Numbered from the stretch's first letter, positions 1 to 7,506 are shown. The stretch: DNA of 64,000 nucleotides from Streptomyces sp. CC0208 (GCF_003443735.1 NZ_CP031969.1:7564001-7628000); one strand, 5' to 3'. The notes: generated from the sequence alone by a model not told the origin. Made by a program: numbers and translations.

Positions 1-440
1 GTGGGAGTGGGGGTGGGGGATGTCGCCGAGCCGGTGCAGGTCACGCCATTGAGCGCGAACGACGCCGGTTCCGGATTGGCGCCCTTCCACGCACCGGTGA
101 ACCCGATGGAGATGGACTTGCCGGTGTCCAGCGACTGGTTCCAATCCAGACTGGCGGCGGACACCTCGGTCCCGGACTGTGTCCACGTGGCACTCCAGCC
201 GTTGGTGACCTTCTGGTCGGAGTTCGGGAAGCCGAACGTCGCGGTCCACCCTCGCACGGGGGAGCCGAGATTGGTGATGGCCAGGTTCGCGGTGAACCCT
301 CCCGGCCATTCGCTCTGCACCTTGTACGCGATCGAGCAGCCGGTGGCGGCTGCCGATGCGGGCAGGGTGGCGAAGGCAAGGCCACCCAGGATCAGTGCAC
401 CGGCGGCGCCGGTGGCCATCAGGGCGTGACGACGTTTCAC
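1..440 (-). CDS. Secreted CBM2 cellulose-binding protein, N-terminal part
   Basis: The gene runs off the left edge, so only about 146 N-terminal residues are visible. They start at GTG (440) behind a strong GAGGAG ribosome site. The order is a basic n-region (KRRH), a hydrophobic signal peptide ending near ALPASA-type residues (about 31), a family-2 carbohydrate-binding module (about 34-135) bounded by the usual Cys pair (about 35 and 135) with conserved Trp residues, and then the beginning of a Ser/Pro/Thr linker. CBM2 modules bind crystalline cellulose outside the cell. A catalytic domain probably follows the linker but lies outside the window, so the enzyme class cannot be told. The two neighbouring genes on the same strand are also cellulose-active. 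The upstream region is interrupted by an IS256-type scrap only about 28 bases from the start, so its native promoter may be lost. Confidence 0.85.
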   Translation of the reverse strand, partial: MKRRHALMATGAAGALILGGLAFATLPASAAATGCSIAYKVQSEWPGGFTANLAITNLGSPVRGWTATFGFPNSDQKVTNGWSATWTQSGTEVSAASLDWNQSLDTGKSISIGFTGAWKGANPEPASFALNGVTCTGSATSPTPTP

Positions 441-467
441 TTGATCTCCTCGTTGCCGTAAGGAATC

Positions 468-547
468 GATGAGCTCGATGCCCAGCTGATCGACGACCTC
501 GTGAGCCGGGCCCAGGCCGAGGGCCTGCGGCTGACCGGTCCACCAGG
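468..547 (+). mobile_element. IS256-family transposase N-terminal relic
   Basis: Frame 468-545 reads DELDAQLIDDLVSRAQAEG followed by LRLTG, which resembles the extreme N-terminus of actinobacterial IS256/Mutator transposases (LVxRAxxEGLxLTG). Similarity stops abruptly after about 26 codons and no downstream transposase body follows. It is therefore a scrap left in the gap between two minus-strand cellulose-binding genes. Assignment is from recognised sequence pattern only. Confidence 0.55.
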
Positions 548-631
548 CGGGTACTGCGTGCCGTACGGATCAAGGAATCAACGACTGTCGCGCGTTCGAA
601 TCCTGTCCCCCCGACGGATCCCACGCGGGCG

Positions 632-1810
632 TCAGCAGCCGATCGGTGAGGAGCCCAGGGCAACGTCGTCGAACCAGAGAGTGTCGTCCCCGGTGCCGTA
701 GCTCTCCCAGCCCAGGCGCAGGGCGGTGGGGCGGGGAGGGGTCCTACGGGCGAGCCACTGCCCGTCGACGTTCTGGGTCGCCACTCCGTCCACGTGCAGT
801 CCGGCGACCTCCTGGTCGTCGACCCAGGTGCGCATGGACTGGGCGGTGGTGTCGATCTGGAACCGCAGGCACAGCCACCGGCCGGTCGGCAGCGGCGTGC
901 TGAGCGCGACCCCCGCCGGGCTCTGTTCCGGCAGCGTCGCGTCGTCGCTCTCGCGGTTCCACTGCAGCGCGCCGTTCTGCCCGCCGACGCGCAGCGCCCT
1001 GCCGCCCTGTGCGGCGTCCGGCATGGATACGAAGGTGACGTGGTTGGTGGGCAGGGCGGTGGTGTGCCGGACCCGCATGCGTACGTACACCACGGGCCCG
1101 ACGGAGGACAGATCGCGGGTGGAGGCTGCGAAGACGTGGTTGCAGTAGCCGGCGCCGCCGTCGACGCGCAGCGACCTGGTGCCGCTGTAGGCGACGGACG
1201 TGTCGACGCTGACCTTCCCCGTGCCCTGGCAGTCGGGTGCCGTGGTCTGCCAGGGGCCCGAGGGCACGGAACCGGTCTGGTCCTCGAAGTCGGAGCAGAT
1301 CGTGGCCCCGGCGCATTCGGCCGGCGCCGTGGCTGTCGCGGTCGCTGTCGGTGAGGGGGTCGCCGGCGGGGTGGGACTCGCGGTTCCGCCGCACGGCGTG
1401 CCGTTGAGGGCAAAGGCGGTGGGAGCCGGGTCGGCGGTGCGCCAGGTGCCCTGGAGCCCGAAGTCCACGGACCCGTCGGCGGCGAGTACGGCATTGTGCG
1501 CGACGTTCACAGCGGTCACCGCGCTGCCCGACTGGGTGACCTGCGCGTTCCAGGCGGACGTGACCTGCTGGTCGCCGCCGTAGGTCCACTCCAGCCGCCA
1601 GCCGTTCAGGGCGGCGCCGAGATTCGTGACGCGGATCTGGGCGGTGAAGCCGCCGGACCACTCGTTGGTGGTGTACGTGACCGTGCAGCCCGTCGCCGCG
1701 CCCTGAGCGCGCGACGTCGCGATGGCAGGAAGGGCCACCGCCACCACGGTCAGCACCCATGCCCAGACCGGCAGGCGGTGGCGGCGCACGCGCAATGAAG
1801 TCATGACCAT
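632..1810 (-). CDS. Secreted CBM2 protein with Cip1-like C-terminal domain
   Basis: A 392-aa secreted protein. It has a signal peptide (about 1-36), a CBM2 module (about 39-140), a Pro/Thr linker (about 145-165) and a C-terminal domain (about 170-392) that resembles the Cip1 core, a jelly-roll polysaccharide-lyase-like fold first seen in Trichoderma and known in actinomycetes. Supporting motifs are CSDFEDQTG at its start and WFDDVALGSSPIGC at its end. The catalytic activity of Cip1 proteins is not firmly established. The start chosen is ATG 1810, with GGAG seven bases upstream; a TTG at 1816 in frame lies inside that site. The gene begins 17 bases after the expansin stop, so the two should be co-transcribed and CebR-controlled. 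The Cip1 assignment is by pattern, without alignment. Confidence 0.75.
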   Translation of the reverse strand: MVMTSLRVRRHRLPVWAWVLTVVAVALPAIATSRAQGAATGCTVTYTTNEWSGGFTAQIRVTNLGAALNGWRLEWTYGGDQQVTSAWNAQVTQSGSAVTAVNVAHNAVLAADGSVDFGLQGTWRTADPAPTAFALNGTPCGGTASPTPPATPSPTATATATAPAECAGATICSDFEDQTGSVPSGPWQTTAPDCQGTGKVSVDTSVAYSGTRSLRVDGGAGYCNHVFAASTRDLSSVGPVVYVRMRVRHTTALPTNHVTFVSMPDAAQGGRALRVGGQNGALQWNRESDDATLPEQSPAGVALSTPLPTGRWLCLRFQIDTTAQSMRTWVDDQEVAGLHVDGVATQNVDGQWLARRTPPRPTALRLGWESYGTGDDTLWFDDVALGSSPIGC

Positions 1811-1826
1811 GATCAATCTCCGGGAG

Positions 1827-3137
1827 TCAGGACGCGGTGCAGGAGAGTGTGCCGAGGTCTCGGTCGTCGCCGCTGAGCGTCATCCCCCAGGTCGTCGACG
1901 CGCCCGGTGCCAGCGAGCCGTTGTAGGAGGCGTTGTGAACGGTGGTGGCGGGACGGGACGGATCCACCACCGCGTTCCAGCGGTTCGCCACGGTGACACC
2001 GCCCGGCAGGGTGTGGTGCACCGACCAGTCGGTGACCGGCCGGGACCCGGTGTTGGTGACCGTGACGTCGGCCTGGTACCCGCCCTGCCACGAGCCGGTC
2101 AGCTTCCACTGCGCCGTGCAGGCGGTGTCGCCGGAGGGGCTCGGCGCGGGAGTGGGAGGTGGTGTCCCTCCGGAGCCGTCGGTGGTGTAGGCGACGGCGG
2201 TGTAGTCCTGCGAGCAGCCTCCCGCGCAGCCTGACGGCAGCGAGAAGGAGTACGTACGGCCGCCGCCCAGCCAGGCGTCGGCTGCGTCGCGGATCCGTAT
2301 GGTGAAGCCGCTCTGGCCGGAGGCCGTCGCGCCGATGACGTAGGACTGCCCCATGTCGCTGTTCATCGCGGCGTCGGTCCAGGTGCCGTTCGCCAGGTAC
2401 TGGACGCCGTGGATGCCGCCCGGCAGATGGGAGACGGCGATGGCGGGCCAGTACCGCTGGGCTCCCCTGAGGAAGCCGATACGGATGTCGCCGCTGTAGT
2501 CAGGGGCCGGGACGAAGCTCCAGGAGACGTGACGGTTGTTCCAGTGGTCCGGGTACATCGTCCCCACTGGGGTGCCGCCGATCCGGAAGCGGTTGAGGGA
2601 GTCGGTTGCCAGGTCGAGGTGGTTGGGGTCGTCCCGGCACCAGGCGTTGGAATCGGCGCAGCTGTCCGCGACGAGCATGGTCATGGCGGCCCCGTTGTAC
2701 TTGTCGGCCACCCAGGAGCCGTTGCGACAGAAGGGCAGGCCCGGGGCGCCGTCGTTGGTGCCGGTGCAGTAGTCCCCGATGGTGACCTTGACCCAGCGGC
2801 CGCAGTTGCGGCCGTTGTCGAAGACGCCCTTGACCGACGCGCTTGAGTCCGGCACCGGGCGGGGGTAGGTGCTCGAGTAGTCGCCGGGTGTGTTGAACAC
2901 GTTGAGCGCCACGAAGTCCTGACTGTCCAGTTCGCGCTGCGGCAGACCGCAGCCGCCGTAGGGGCTGCCGAGCCCGGCGAAGTGGGTCGCGTTGCCCAGG
3001 ACCTCAGGTGCGGCGGCATTCGCCGCGGGCGGCTGGGCCGCCGCGGCCATGACGGGTAACGCGGCGCAGCAGAGCGCTGCCAGCAAGGTGGCGGTGCGCC
3101 TTCGGGCCGGCGAGCGGAGGGTCGAAAGAAGCTGCAT
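1827..3137 (-). CDS. Secreted bacterial expansin-like protein with C-terminal CBM2
   Basis: A 436-aa exported protein that probably loosens cellulose networks without hydrolysis. After a signal peptide (about 1-40) comes an expansin-like double-psi beta-barrel with paired cysteines, a YGGCG motif near its start and an HLDL motif that matches the family's conserved HFDL-type Asp. A beta-sandwich domain follows, then a PPPTPAPSPSG linker and a CBM2 module (about 338-436). Start ATG 3137 is chosen because it places the basic n-region and hydrophobic core correctly and has AAGGCGG upstream; an in-frame start 55 codons earlier would run through the operator. It is the first gene of a two-gene operon with the Cip1-like gene, and a perfect CebR palindrome lies about 92 bases upstream. 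Confidence 0.85.
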   Translation of the reverse strand: MQLLSTLRSPARRRTATLLAALCCAALPVMAAAAQPPAANAAAPEVLGNATHFAGLGSPYGGCGLPQRELDSQDFVALNVFNTPGDYSSTYPRPVPDSSASVKGVFDNGRNCGRWVKVTIGDYCTGTNDGAPGLPFCRNGSWVADKYNGAAMTMLVADSCADSNAWCRDDPNHLDLATDSLNRFRIGGTPVGTMYPDHWNNRHVSWSFVPAPDYSGDIRIGFLRGAQRYWPAIAVSHLPGGIHGVQYLANGTWTDAAMNSDMGQSYVIGATASGQSGFTIRIRDAADAWLGGGRTYSFSLPSGCAGGCSQDYTAVAYTTDGSGGTPPPTPAPSPSGDTACTAQWKLTGSWQGGYQADVTVTNTGSRPVTDWSVHHTLPGGVTVANRWNAVVDPSRPATTVHNASYNGSLAPGASTTWGMTLSGDDRDLGTLSCTAS

Positions 3138-3228
3138 GGGGGGATCCGCCTTCTTCGTGACGGGGCGCCGTGACGTTCGTGTGGAGTCCTCTCGGAGGGA
3201 AGGGAGTGAGCGCTGGAACACCTCACCA

Positions 3229-3242
3229 TGGGAGCGCTCCCA
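3229..3242. promoter_or_regulatory. CebR operator (perfect 14-bp palindrome)
   Basis: TGGGAGCGCTCCCA is the exact consensus recognised by CebR, the LacI-family repressor of cellobiose and cellulose genes in Streptomyces (family knowledge). It sits upstream of the expansin-Cip1-like operon, so cellobiose or cellotriose should induce that operon. The gap 3138-3485 contains no gene that I can support apart from this site. Confidence 0.9.
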
Positions 3243-3485
3243 CGACATCCGTATCCGGGGACTGTAGAAGAGGGTCATGCCCCTGACAAGGGGGTGGGTC
3301 AAGTCGGAGTTTTCGCCCTGTCCGAGCCGGGCGTGCCCGGCCCGGGCAGGGGTGGAGTCAGCCGAGGTTGCACGGCCAGGTCACTACCTTGGTGCCGGCG
3401 GCCTTCTGGTCCCGGGCGGGCGACCTAGTCGCAACCGGCTGCCGTCCTCGTGCCGCACTGGGCCTCCACCCACTTGAGTGCGCTG

Positions 3486-4142
3486 TCAGGAGCGGCCGGC
3501 GTGCAGCGCCTCGCGGTCCCACAGGTGGCGCGGCTGCGTGTGCAGGTGCCAGTAGTGCTCGGCGATGTCGTCGGGGTCGAAGTCGGTGCCAGGGGCGACC
3601 GGGCCATCCACGGTGACGCTCGCCGCGTGGACTCCGAAGGAGCCGTAATGCTGATCGAGCAGCGTGATCAGGGTTCGGACGCCCGCTTTACCCAGGGAGA
3701 GGCTCACATACTCCGGCTTGGGTTCGGGCATGCCGCCTGTGACAAGGAACGTTCCGCTCCCTCGTGCTGCCATTGCCGGCGCGAGGTGCGCTGCGGCATT
3801 CAGTGCGCCGACCACATTGACCGCCCATGCTTCCATATGGTCGCGCACCGACAACTCGCCCAGCTCGTCCGCGCGGACGAGCGCGGCGTTGTGCACGGCA
3901 ACCTCCGGTACGCCGTGCTCGCCGACGGCCTGGTCCAGGGCCGCGTCCAACGCGGCCCGGTCGGCGCTGTCGGCCTGCAACGTAATGATCGGGACGTCAT
4001 AGGGAGCAAGGCCGTCCGCGACGACACGCAGCGTCTGTGCGCCCCTGGCGACCAGCGTGATCGGCATCCCCTCTCGGGCGAACCGACGGGCGACTGCCTG
4101 CCCGATCCCCGGTCCCGCACCAATGATCACTGCACCAGGCAT
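3486..4142 (-). CDS. SDR-family oxidoreductase with altered active site
   Basis: A 218-aa short-chain dehydrogenase/reductase-like protein. The N-terminal nucleotide-binding motif GAGPGIG (about residues 7-13) is intact, and an NAA motif matches the NNAG region. The active-site YxxxK is not: the lysine of LGKAG is preceded four residues earlier by Leu, and the nearest Tyr is seven residues upstream. It may therefore be an atypical SDR with a shifted or lost catalytic Tyr. The start is ATG 4142; an earlier in-frame start would overlap the operator. It is transcribed divergently from a broken MerR gene. MerR-controlled SDRs often act on quinones or aldehydes, but the substrate here is unknown. 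Confidence 0.75.
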   Translation of the reverse strand: MPGAVIIGAGPGIGQAVARRFAREGMPITLVARGAQTLRVVADGLAPYDVPIITLQADSADRAALDAALDQAVGEHGVPEVAVHNAALVRADELGELSVRDHMEAWAVNVVGALNAAAHLAPAMAARGSGTFLVTGGMPEPKPEYVSLSLGKAGVRTLITLLDQHYGSFGVHAASVTVDGPVAPGTDFDPDDIAEHYWHLHTQPRHLWDREALHAGRS

Positions 4143-4187
4143 GCTTCGGCCCCTCCATTTTGTGATCAGCAATACTGGAGACGGTAA

Positions 4188-4211
4188 GACCTTCACATCA
4201 GTGTGAAGGTC
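4188..4211. promoter_or_regulatory. MerR-type operator, perfect dyad
   Basis: Two perfect 10-base arms, GACCTTCACA and TGTGAAGGTC, flank a 4-base centre. This lies between the SDR gene and the divergent MerR remnant. On the SDR strand a TTGACC hexamer (4213-4208) overlaps one arm and a TACCGT hexamer follows about 21 bases later. Such an over-long spacer is typical of MerR-activated promoters. Confidence 0.75.
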
Positions 4212-4227
4212 AAGGGGAAGGCCTCGG

Positions 4228-4385
4228 ATGCGAATTGGCGACCTCGCCCGCGAAACGGGGGTGAGCAGGCGGCTGTTGCGCTACTACGAGGCATGGCGAC
4301 GTCTGCCTCTGCGTACTCGCGGTAGCCGTTGTCCGACCGTGCTGGCCGGAGCAGACCCTGCTCCGCTCTCCACCGCGATGCCTGT
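4228..4385 (+). pseudogene. MerR-family regulator broken by an internal inversion
   Basis: The first 21 codons encode a normal MerR helix-turn-helix start (MRIGDLARETGVSRRLLRYYE). The next part of the domain, EQGLLRPARSDNGYREYAEA, is present but on the opposite strand (about 4299-4373), so the segment has been flipped. The flipped piece is bounded by short inverted repeats, AGGCATGGCG at 4289-4298 and CGCGATGCCT at 4374-4383. Reading through does not restore a full regulator, because sequence beyond the inversion belongs to an integrase relic. The protein must be non-functional in this orientation. Confidence 0.8.
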
Positions 4386-4397
4386 ACCTGGAGGCCC

Positions 4398-4592
4398 GCG
4401 TTGGCCGAGGTCGGCATCATCCCGCCGCGTTCCACGGGAGCGAAACCGTGGCAGTGGGCGTCGCCGGAGGACGACTTCCACGTGCTGCGGCACACCTGTG
4501 CCTCGCTCATGTACTCGTCGCCGTCGATCACCCCTGGTTACGATGCACACTTCATGCCGGAGGCCGGAGTCGGTCGTGGATTTCAAGGTTGA
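4398..4592 (+). pseudogene. Tyrosine-recombinase (integrase) C-terminal relic
   Basis: The frame carries GAKPWQWASPEDDFHVLRHT, then after a gap SSPSITPGYDAHFMPEAG. These resemble the HxLRHT box and the catalytic-Tyr tail (typically YYAHFMPEAG) of Streptomyces integrases. The segment between them that normally holds the LGH box is deleted, and the N-terminal domains are absent. It marks the former presence of an integrative element next to the HipA-like kinase genes. It cannot encode an active recombinase. Confidence 0.7.
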
Positions 4593-4613
4593 TGGGATAG
4601 GTGGCCCGAGGAA

Positions 4614-5378
4614 ATGCTGAAAGAGGTCACCGTGACCCGCTACATCACGCCCCTGCGTGAGGGCGGCTCGCTGCCGGGGCTCGTCGAGGCCGACGACCGC
4701 GGGACGTACGTCATCAAGTTCACCGGCGCCGGGCAGGGCCGCAAGACGCTGGTCGCCGAGGTGGTGGCCGGGGAACTCGCCCGCCGGCTCGGCTTCCGGG
4801 TGCCGCGGCTGCTGACCCTCGACCTCGACCCGGACCTGGGCCTCGGCGAGCCCGACGAGCGGGTGCAGGGGCTTCTCAGGTCCAGCGGCGGCACGAACCT
4901 CGGCATGGGTTTCCTCTCCGGAGCGCTCGGCTTCGACCCGCTCGCCTTCCCGGTGAGCCCCGAGGAGGCCGGCCGGATCGTCTGGTTCGATGCCCTGGTC
5001 AACAACGTCGACCGTTCCTGGCGCAACCCCAACCTGCTGTGGTGGCAGCGCGAGGTGTGGCTCATCGACCACGGCGCGACCATGATCTGGCAGCACAACT
5101 GGCCCGGCGCCGAGAAGTCCGCCGATCGTCCCTACGACGCCTCGGACCACGTCCTGAAGCCCTTCGCGCCGGATCTCGCCACTGCCGCCGCCGAACTCGC
5201 CCCCCGCGTCACCGAGGACCTGCTCGCCGAGGTCACCGCCGAGATTCCGGACGCCTGGCTGGCGGACGAGCCCGGCTTCGACACCCCGGACGAGCTCAGA
5301 AGGGCGTACGCCCGGCCCCTGCTCCTGCGGGCCGCCGCAGTCCGCGAACGGATCACCGGCATCGAGGGGGACAAGTGA
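4614..5378 (+). CDS. HipA-like kinase
   Basis: A 254-aa single-domain protein of the HipA-like kinase family. The ATP-binding region is GTYVIKFTGAGQGRKTLVAE (about 30-49). The catalytic part is DALVNNVDRSWRNPN (about 128-142), followed by a DFG-like LIDHG (about 151-155). Compared with classical HipA it is short and lacks the N-terminal subdomain, as usual for this subfamily. It may phosphorylate a protein or tRNA-related target, but the substrate is unknown. ATG 4614 keeps the conserved VTRYITPLREGGSLPG start; GTG 4632 with AAAGAGG upstream is an alternative. The stop overlaps the start of the DUF3037 gene (GTGA), implying tight co-translation. The pair sits immediately downstream of an integrase relic. 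Confidence 0.75.
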   Translation: MLKEVTVTRYITPLREGGSLPGLVEADDRGTYVIKFTGAGQGRKTLVAEVVAGELARRLGFRVPRLLTLDLDPDLGLGEPDERVQGLLRSSGGTNLGMGFLSGALGFDPLAFPVSPEEAGRIVWFDALVNNVDRSWRNPNLLWWQREVWLIDHGATMIWQHNWPGAEKSADRPYDASDHVLKPFAPDLATAAAELAPRVTEDLLAEVTAEIPDAWLADEPGFDTPDELRRAYARPLLLRAAAVRERITGIEGDK

Positions 5379-5824
5379 GCGAGCGCCACATCCACATGGC
5401 CGGCAGTGTGGTGGAACGCCACGTGATCAAGGGCGGGCGGGCCAGTGATCGGGACGTCTTCGAGTACGCCCTGCTGAGGGTCGTTCCCCGAGTCGAGCGC
5501 GGCGAGTCCATCAACGCCGGCGTACTTGTCTACTGCCGGGCAAAGGCATACGTCGGTGTGCGCACCCACCTCGACGAGGACCGGTTGCGCGTGCTCGACC
5601 CCGCCGTGGACGTGGCCGGTGTCCGGGCCGCCCTCAGCGGCATCGAAGCGGTCTGTGCGGGCGGCGAGACGGCCGGGCAGGCCGGGCGCGACGACGCCGG
5701 GCGCCGCTTCCGGTGGCTCGTCGCACCCCGCTCCACGGTCGTGCAGCCGGGCCCCGTGCACACCGGACTCACCCTGGATCCGGCCGCTGAATCGGAGCGT
5801 CTGCTCGGCCTGCTGGTGAGGTAA
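5375..5824 (+). CDS. DUF3037 protein, partner of HipA-like kinase
   Basis: A 149-aa protein that matches the DUF3037 pattern: a core FEYALLRVVPRVERGESINA with GVLVYCR, then a C-terminal helix-rich part. No signal peptide or membrane segment is visible. The GTG start overlaps the TGA of the kinase gene by four bases, and the pair is frequently found together in actinobacteria and other bacteria. Its molecular role is not known. From context it could be an antagonist, adaptor or substrate of the kinase, as in other HipA modules that need a partner, but this is inference. An internal ATG (5399) gives a slightly shorter alternative start. Confidence 0.7.
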   Translation: MSERHIHMAGSVVERHVIKGGRASDRDVFEYALLRVVPRVERGESINAGVLVYCRAKAYVGVRTHLDEDRLRVLDPAVDVAGVRAALSGIEAVCAGGETAGQAGRDDAGRRFRWLVAPRSTVVQPGPVHTGLTLDPAAESERLLGLLVR

Positions 5825-5849
5825 TGGATCACACCGGTCCCGTGGGACG

Positions 5850-5878
5850 TTGACACCGAGTGCCAGGGCTTCTAGCGT
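5850..5878 (+). promoter_or_regulatory. Sigma-70-type promoter of the reductase operon
   Basis: TTGACA (5850-5855) and TAGCGT (5873-5878) are separated by 17 bases, a near-ideal vegetative (HrdB-type) promoter. Transcription would begin around 5885 and proceed into the FabG-like operon that starts at 5953. Confidence 0.75.
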
Positions 5879-5896
5879 CACGTCTGCCGAAGGTAC

Positions 5897-5910
5897 TAAG
5901 CGGTCGCTCA
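5897..5910. promoter_or_regulatory. Putative TetR-family operator
   Basis: TAAGCGGTCGCTCA is an imperfect palindrome with perfect AGCG/CGCT half-sites. It resembles operators of TetR regulators that control fatty-acid and acyl-CoA genes. It lies just downstream of the predicted transcription start, where a repressor would block the FabG-like operon. No TetR gene is in the neighbourhood. Confidence 0.5.
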
Positions 5911-5952
5911 CCGACCCGGGCCGAACGTTCTCAAGGGCGAGGAGAATCAGCA

Positions 5953-6714
5953 ATGTCCACCACTGAGCAGCGGGTAGCCGTCGTCACCGGTGCCGCGCGC
6001 GGCATCGGCGCCGCCACCGCCGTACGACTGGCGGCCGAGGGCCGCGCGGTCGCCGTGATCGATCTCGACGAGGCCGCCTGCAAGGACACCGTGGAGAAGA
6101 TCACCGCGGCCGGTGGCCGGGCGATCGCGGTCGGCGCGGACGTCTCCGACGAGACTCAGGTGCAGGCCGCCATCGCGCGCGTGGTCGAGGAGCTCGGCGC
6201 GCCGACGATCCTCGTGAACAACGCGGGCGTGCTCCGCGACAACCTGCTGTTCAAGATGAGCGTCTCCGACTGGGACACCGTCCTGAACGTGCACCTCAAG
6301 GGCTCGTTCCTGGTGACCAAGGCCATCCAGAAGCACATGGTGGACGCGGGCTTCGGCCGGATCGTCAACCTGTCGTCGTCCTCGGCGCTCGGCAACCGCG
6401 GCCAGGCCAACTACTCCGCCGCCAAGGCCGGTCTGCAGGGCTTCACCAAGACCCTCGCCATCGAGCTCGGCAAGTTCGGCATCACCGCCAACGCCGTCGC
6501 GCCCGGCTTCATCGCCACCGACATGACCGCCGCGACCGCCGAGCGCGTCGGCATGGGCTTCGAGGAGTTCAAGGCCGCGGCCGCCACCCAGATCCCGGTC
6601 GCGCGCGTCGGCGAGCCCGACGACATCGCCAACGCCATCGCCTTCTTCACGGGCGAGGCGGCCGGATTCGTCTCCGGCCAGGTGCTGTACGTCGCCGGCG
6701 GACCGCTCGACTAG
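5953..6714 (+). CDS. fabG: 3-oxoacyl-ACP reductase-like SDR
   Basis: A 253-aa classical SDR with all key elements. These are TGAARGIG (Rossmann, about 13-20), the NNAG motif (about 89-92), catalytic Ser in LSSSSALG and YSAAKAG (Tyr about 155, Lys about 159), and a C-terminal SGQVLYVAGG. It would reduce 3-oxoacyl thioesters or similar carbonyls with NAD(P)H in the cytoplasm. The start ATG follows GAGGAGAATCAGCA. It heads a two-gene operon with another SDR 12 bases downstream, under a TTGACA/TAGCGT promoter and a TetR-like palindrome. It is one of several FabG homologues expected in Streptomyces, and it is not linked here to fatty-acid synthase genes, so a secondary role is likely. Confidence 0.85.
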   Translation: MSTTEQRVAVVTGAARGIGAATAVRLAAEGRAVAVIDLDEAACKDTVEKITAAGGRAIAVGADVSDETQVQAAIARVVEELGAPTILVNNAGVLRDNLLFKMSVSDWDTVLNVHLKGSFLVTKAIQKHMVDAGFGRIVNLSSSSALGNRGQANYSAAKAGLQGFTKTLAIELGKFGITANAVAPGFIATDMTAATAERVGMGFEEFKAAAATQIPVARVGEPDDIANAIAFFTGEAAGFVSGQVLYVAGGPLD

Positions 6715-6726
6715 GGAAACGGGACC

Positions 6727-7491
6727 ATGACTTCGCAACTCCCCGAGCTTTCGGGCAAGGTCGCGCTCATCACGGGCGCCAGCCGCGGTATCGGTTACGG
6801 CGTCGCCGAGGCGCTCGTCGCGCGCGGTGACCGGGTGGTCATCACCGGCCGCACCGAGGACGCCCTCAAGGAGGCCGTCGAGCAGCTCGGCGCCGAGCGG
6901 GCCCTCTACGTCGCCGGCAAGGCGCACGACGAGGAGCACCAGAGGGTCGCCGTCGAGCGCGCCATGGACGCCTTCGGCCGCGTCGACTACCTGGTCAACA
7001 ACGCCGGTACCAACCCGGTGTTCGGGCCCATCGCCGACCTCGACCTGAACGTGGCCCGCAAGGTCTTCGAGACCAACGTGATCTCCGCGCTCGGCTTCGC
7101 GCAGAAGACCTGGCACGCCTGGCAGAAGGACAACGGCGGCGCGATCGTCAACATCGCCTCCGTCGCGGGCCTCGCGCCCTCGCCCTTCATCGCCGCCTAC
7201 GGCGTCAGCAAGGCCGCGCTGATCAACCTCACCCAGCAGCTCGCGCACGAGTTCGCCCCGGGAGTGCGGGTCAACGCGATCGCCCCGGCGGTCGTGAAGA
7301 CCAAGTTCGCGCAGGCCCTGTACGAGGGCCGGGAGGCTGAGGCCGCCGCGTCCTACCCGCTGGCCCGGCTCGGGGTGCCCTCCGACATCGGGGGCGCCGC
7401 GGCCTTCCTCACCTCCTCGCAGTCCGACTGGGTGACCGGCCAGACGCTTGTCGTGGACGGCGGCATCTTCCTCAACGCCGGCGTGGGCTGA
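6727..7491 (+). CDS. SDR-family oxidoreductase, FabG-like
   Basis: A 254-aa SDR. It has TGASRGIGYG at about 17-26, NNAGTNP at about 94-100, an active-site NIASVAGLAPSPFIAAYGVSK (Ser about 144, Tyr about 159, Lys about 163) and the C-terminal TGQTLVVDGG. All catalytic residues are present. It follows the first reductase by 12 bases and shares its promoter, so the two may work on successive or related acyl substrates; the actual substrate cannot be read from sequence. A stem-loop terminator lies 16 bases after the stop. Confidence 0.85.
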   Translation: MTSQLPELSGKVALITGASRGIGYGVAEALVARGDRVVITGRTEDALKEAVEQLGAERALYVAGKAHDEEHQRVAVERAMDAFGRVDYLVNNAGTNPVFGPIADLDLNVARKVFETNVISALGFAQKTWHAWQKDNGGAIVNIASVAGLAPSPFIAAYGVSKAALINLTQQLAHEFAPGVRVNAIAPAVVKTKFAQALYEGREAEAAASYPLARLGVPSDIGGAAAFLTSSQSDWVTGQTLVVDGGIFLNAGVG

Positions 7492-7506
7492 CCCTCGTCG
7501 CCTCGG

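Noticed and set aside
585..615. A GTTCGAATCC motif like the T-arm of a tRNA near the IS256 scrap.
   Set aside because: The stem does not pair well, and no acceptor, D-arm or anticodon arm can be built around it. It might be an old attachment-site trace, but evidence is too weak.
3206..3219. A second, weaker CebR-like sequence (AGTGAGCGCTGGAA).
   Set aside because: Only about 9 of 14 positions match, against a perfect site 20 bases away.
3425..3490. A short minus-strand frame ending WVEAQCGTRTAAGCD that looks like the end of a secreted enzyme.
   Set aside because: Too short to assign and without an upstream body in any frame; may be another scrap but is not supported.
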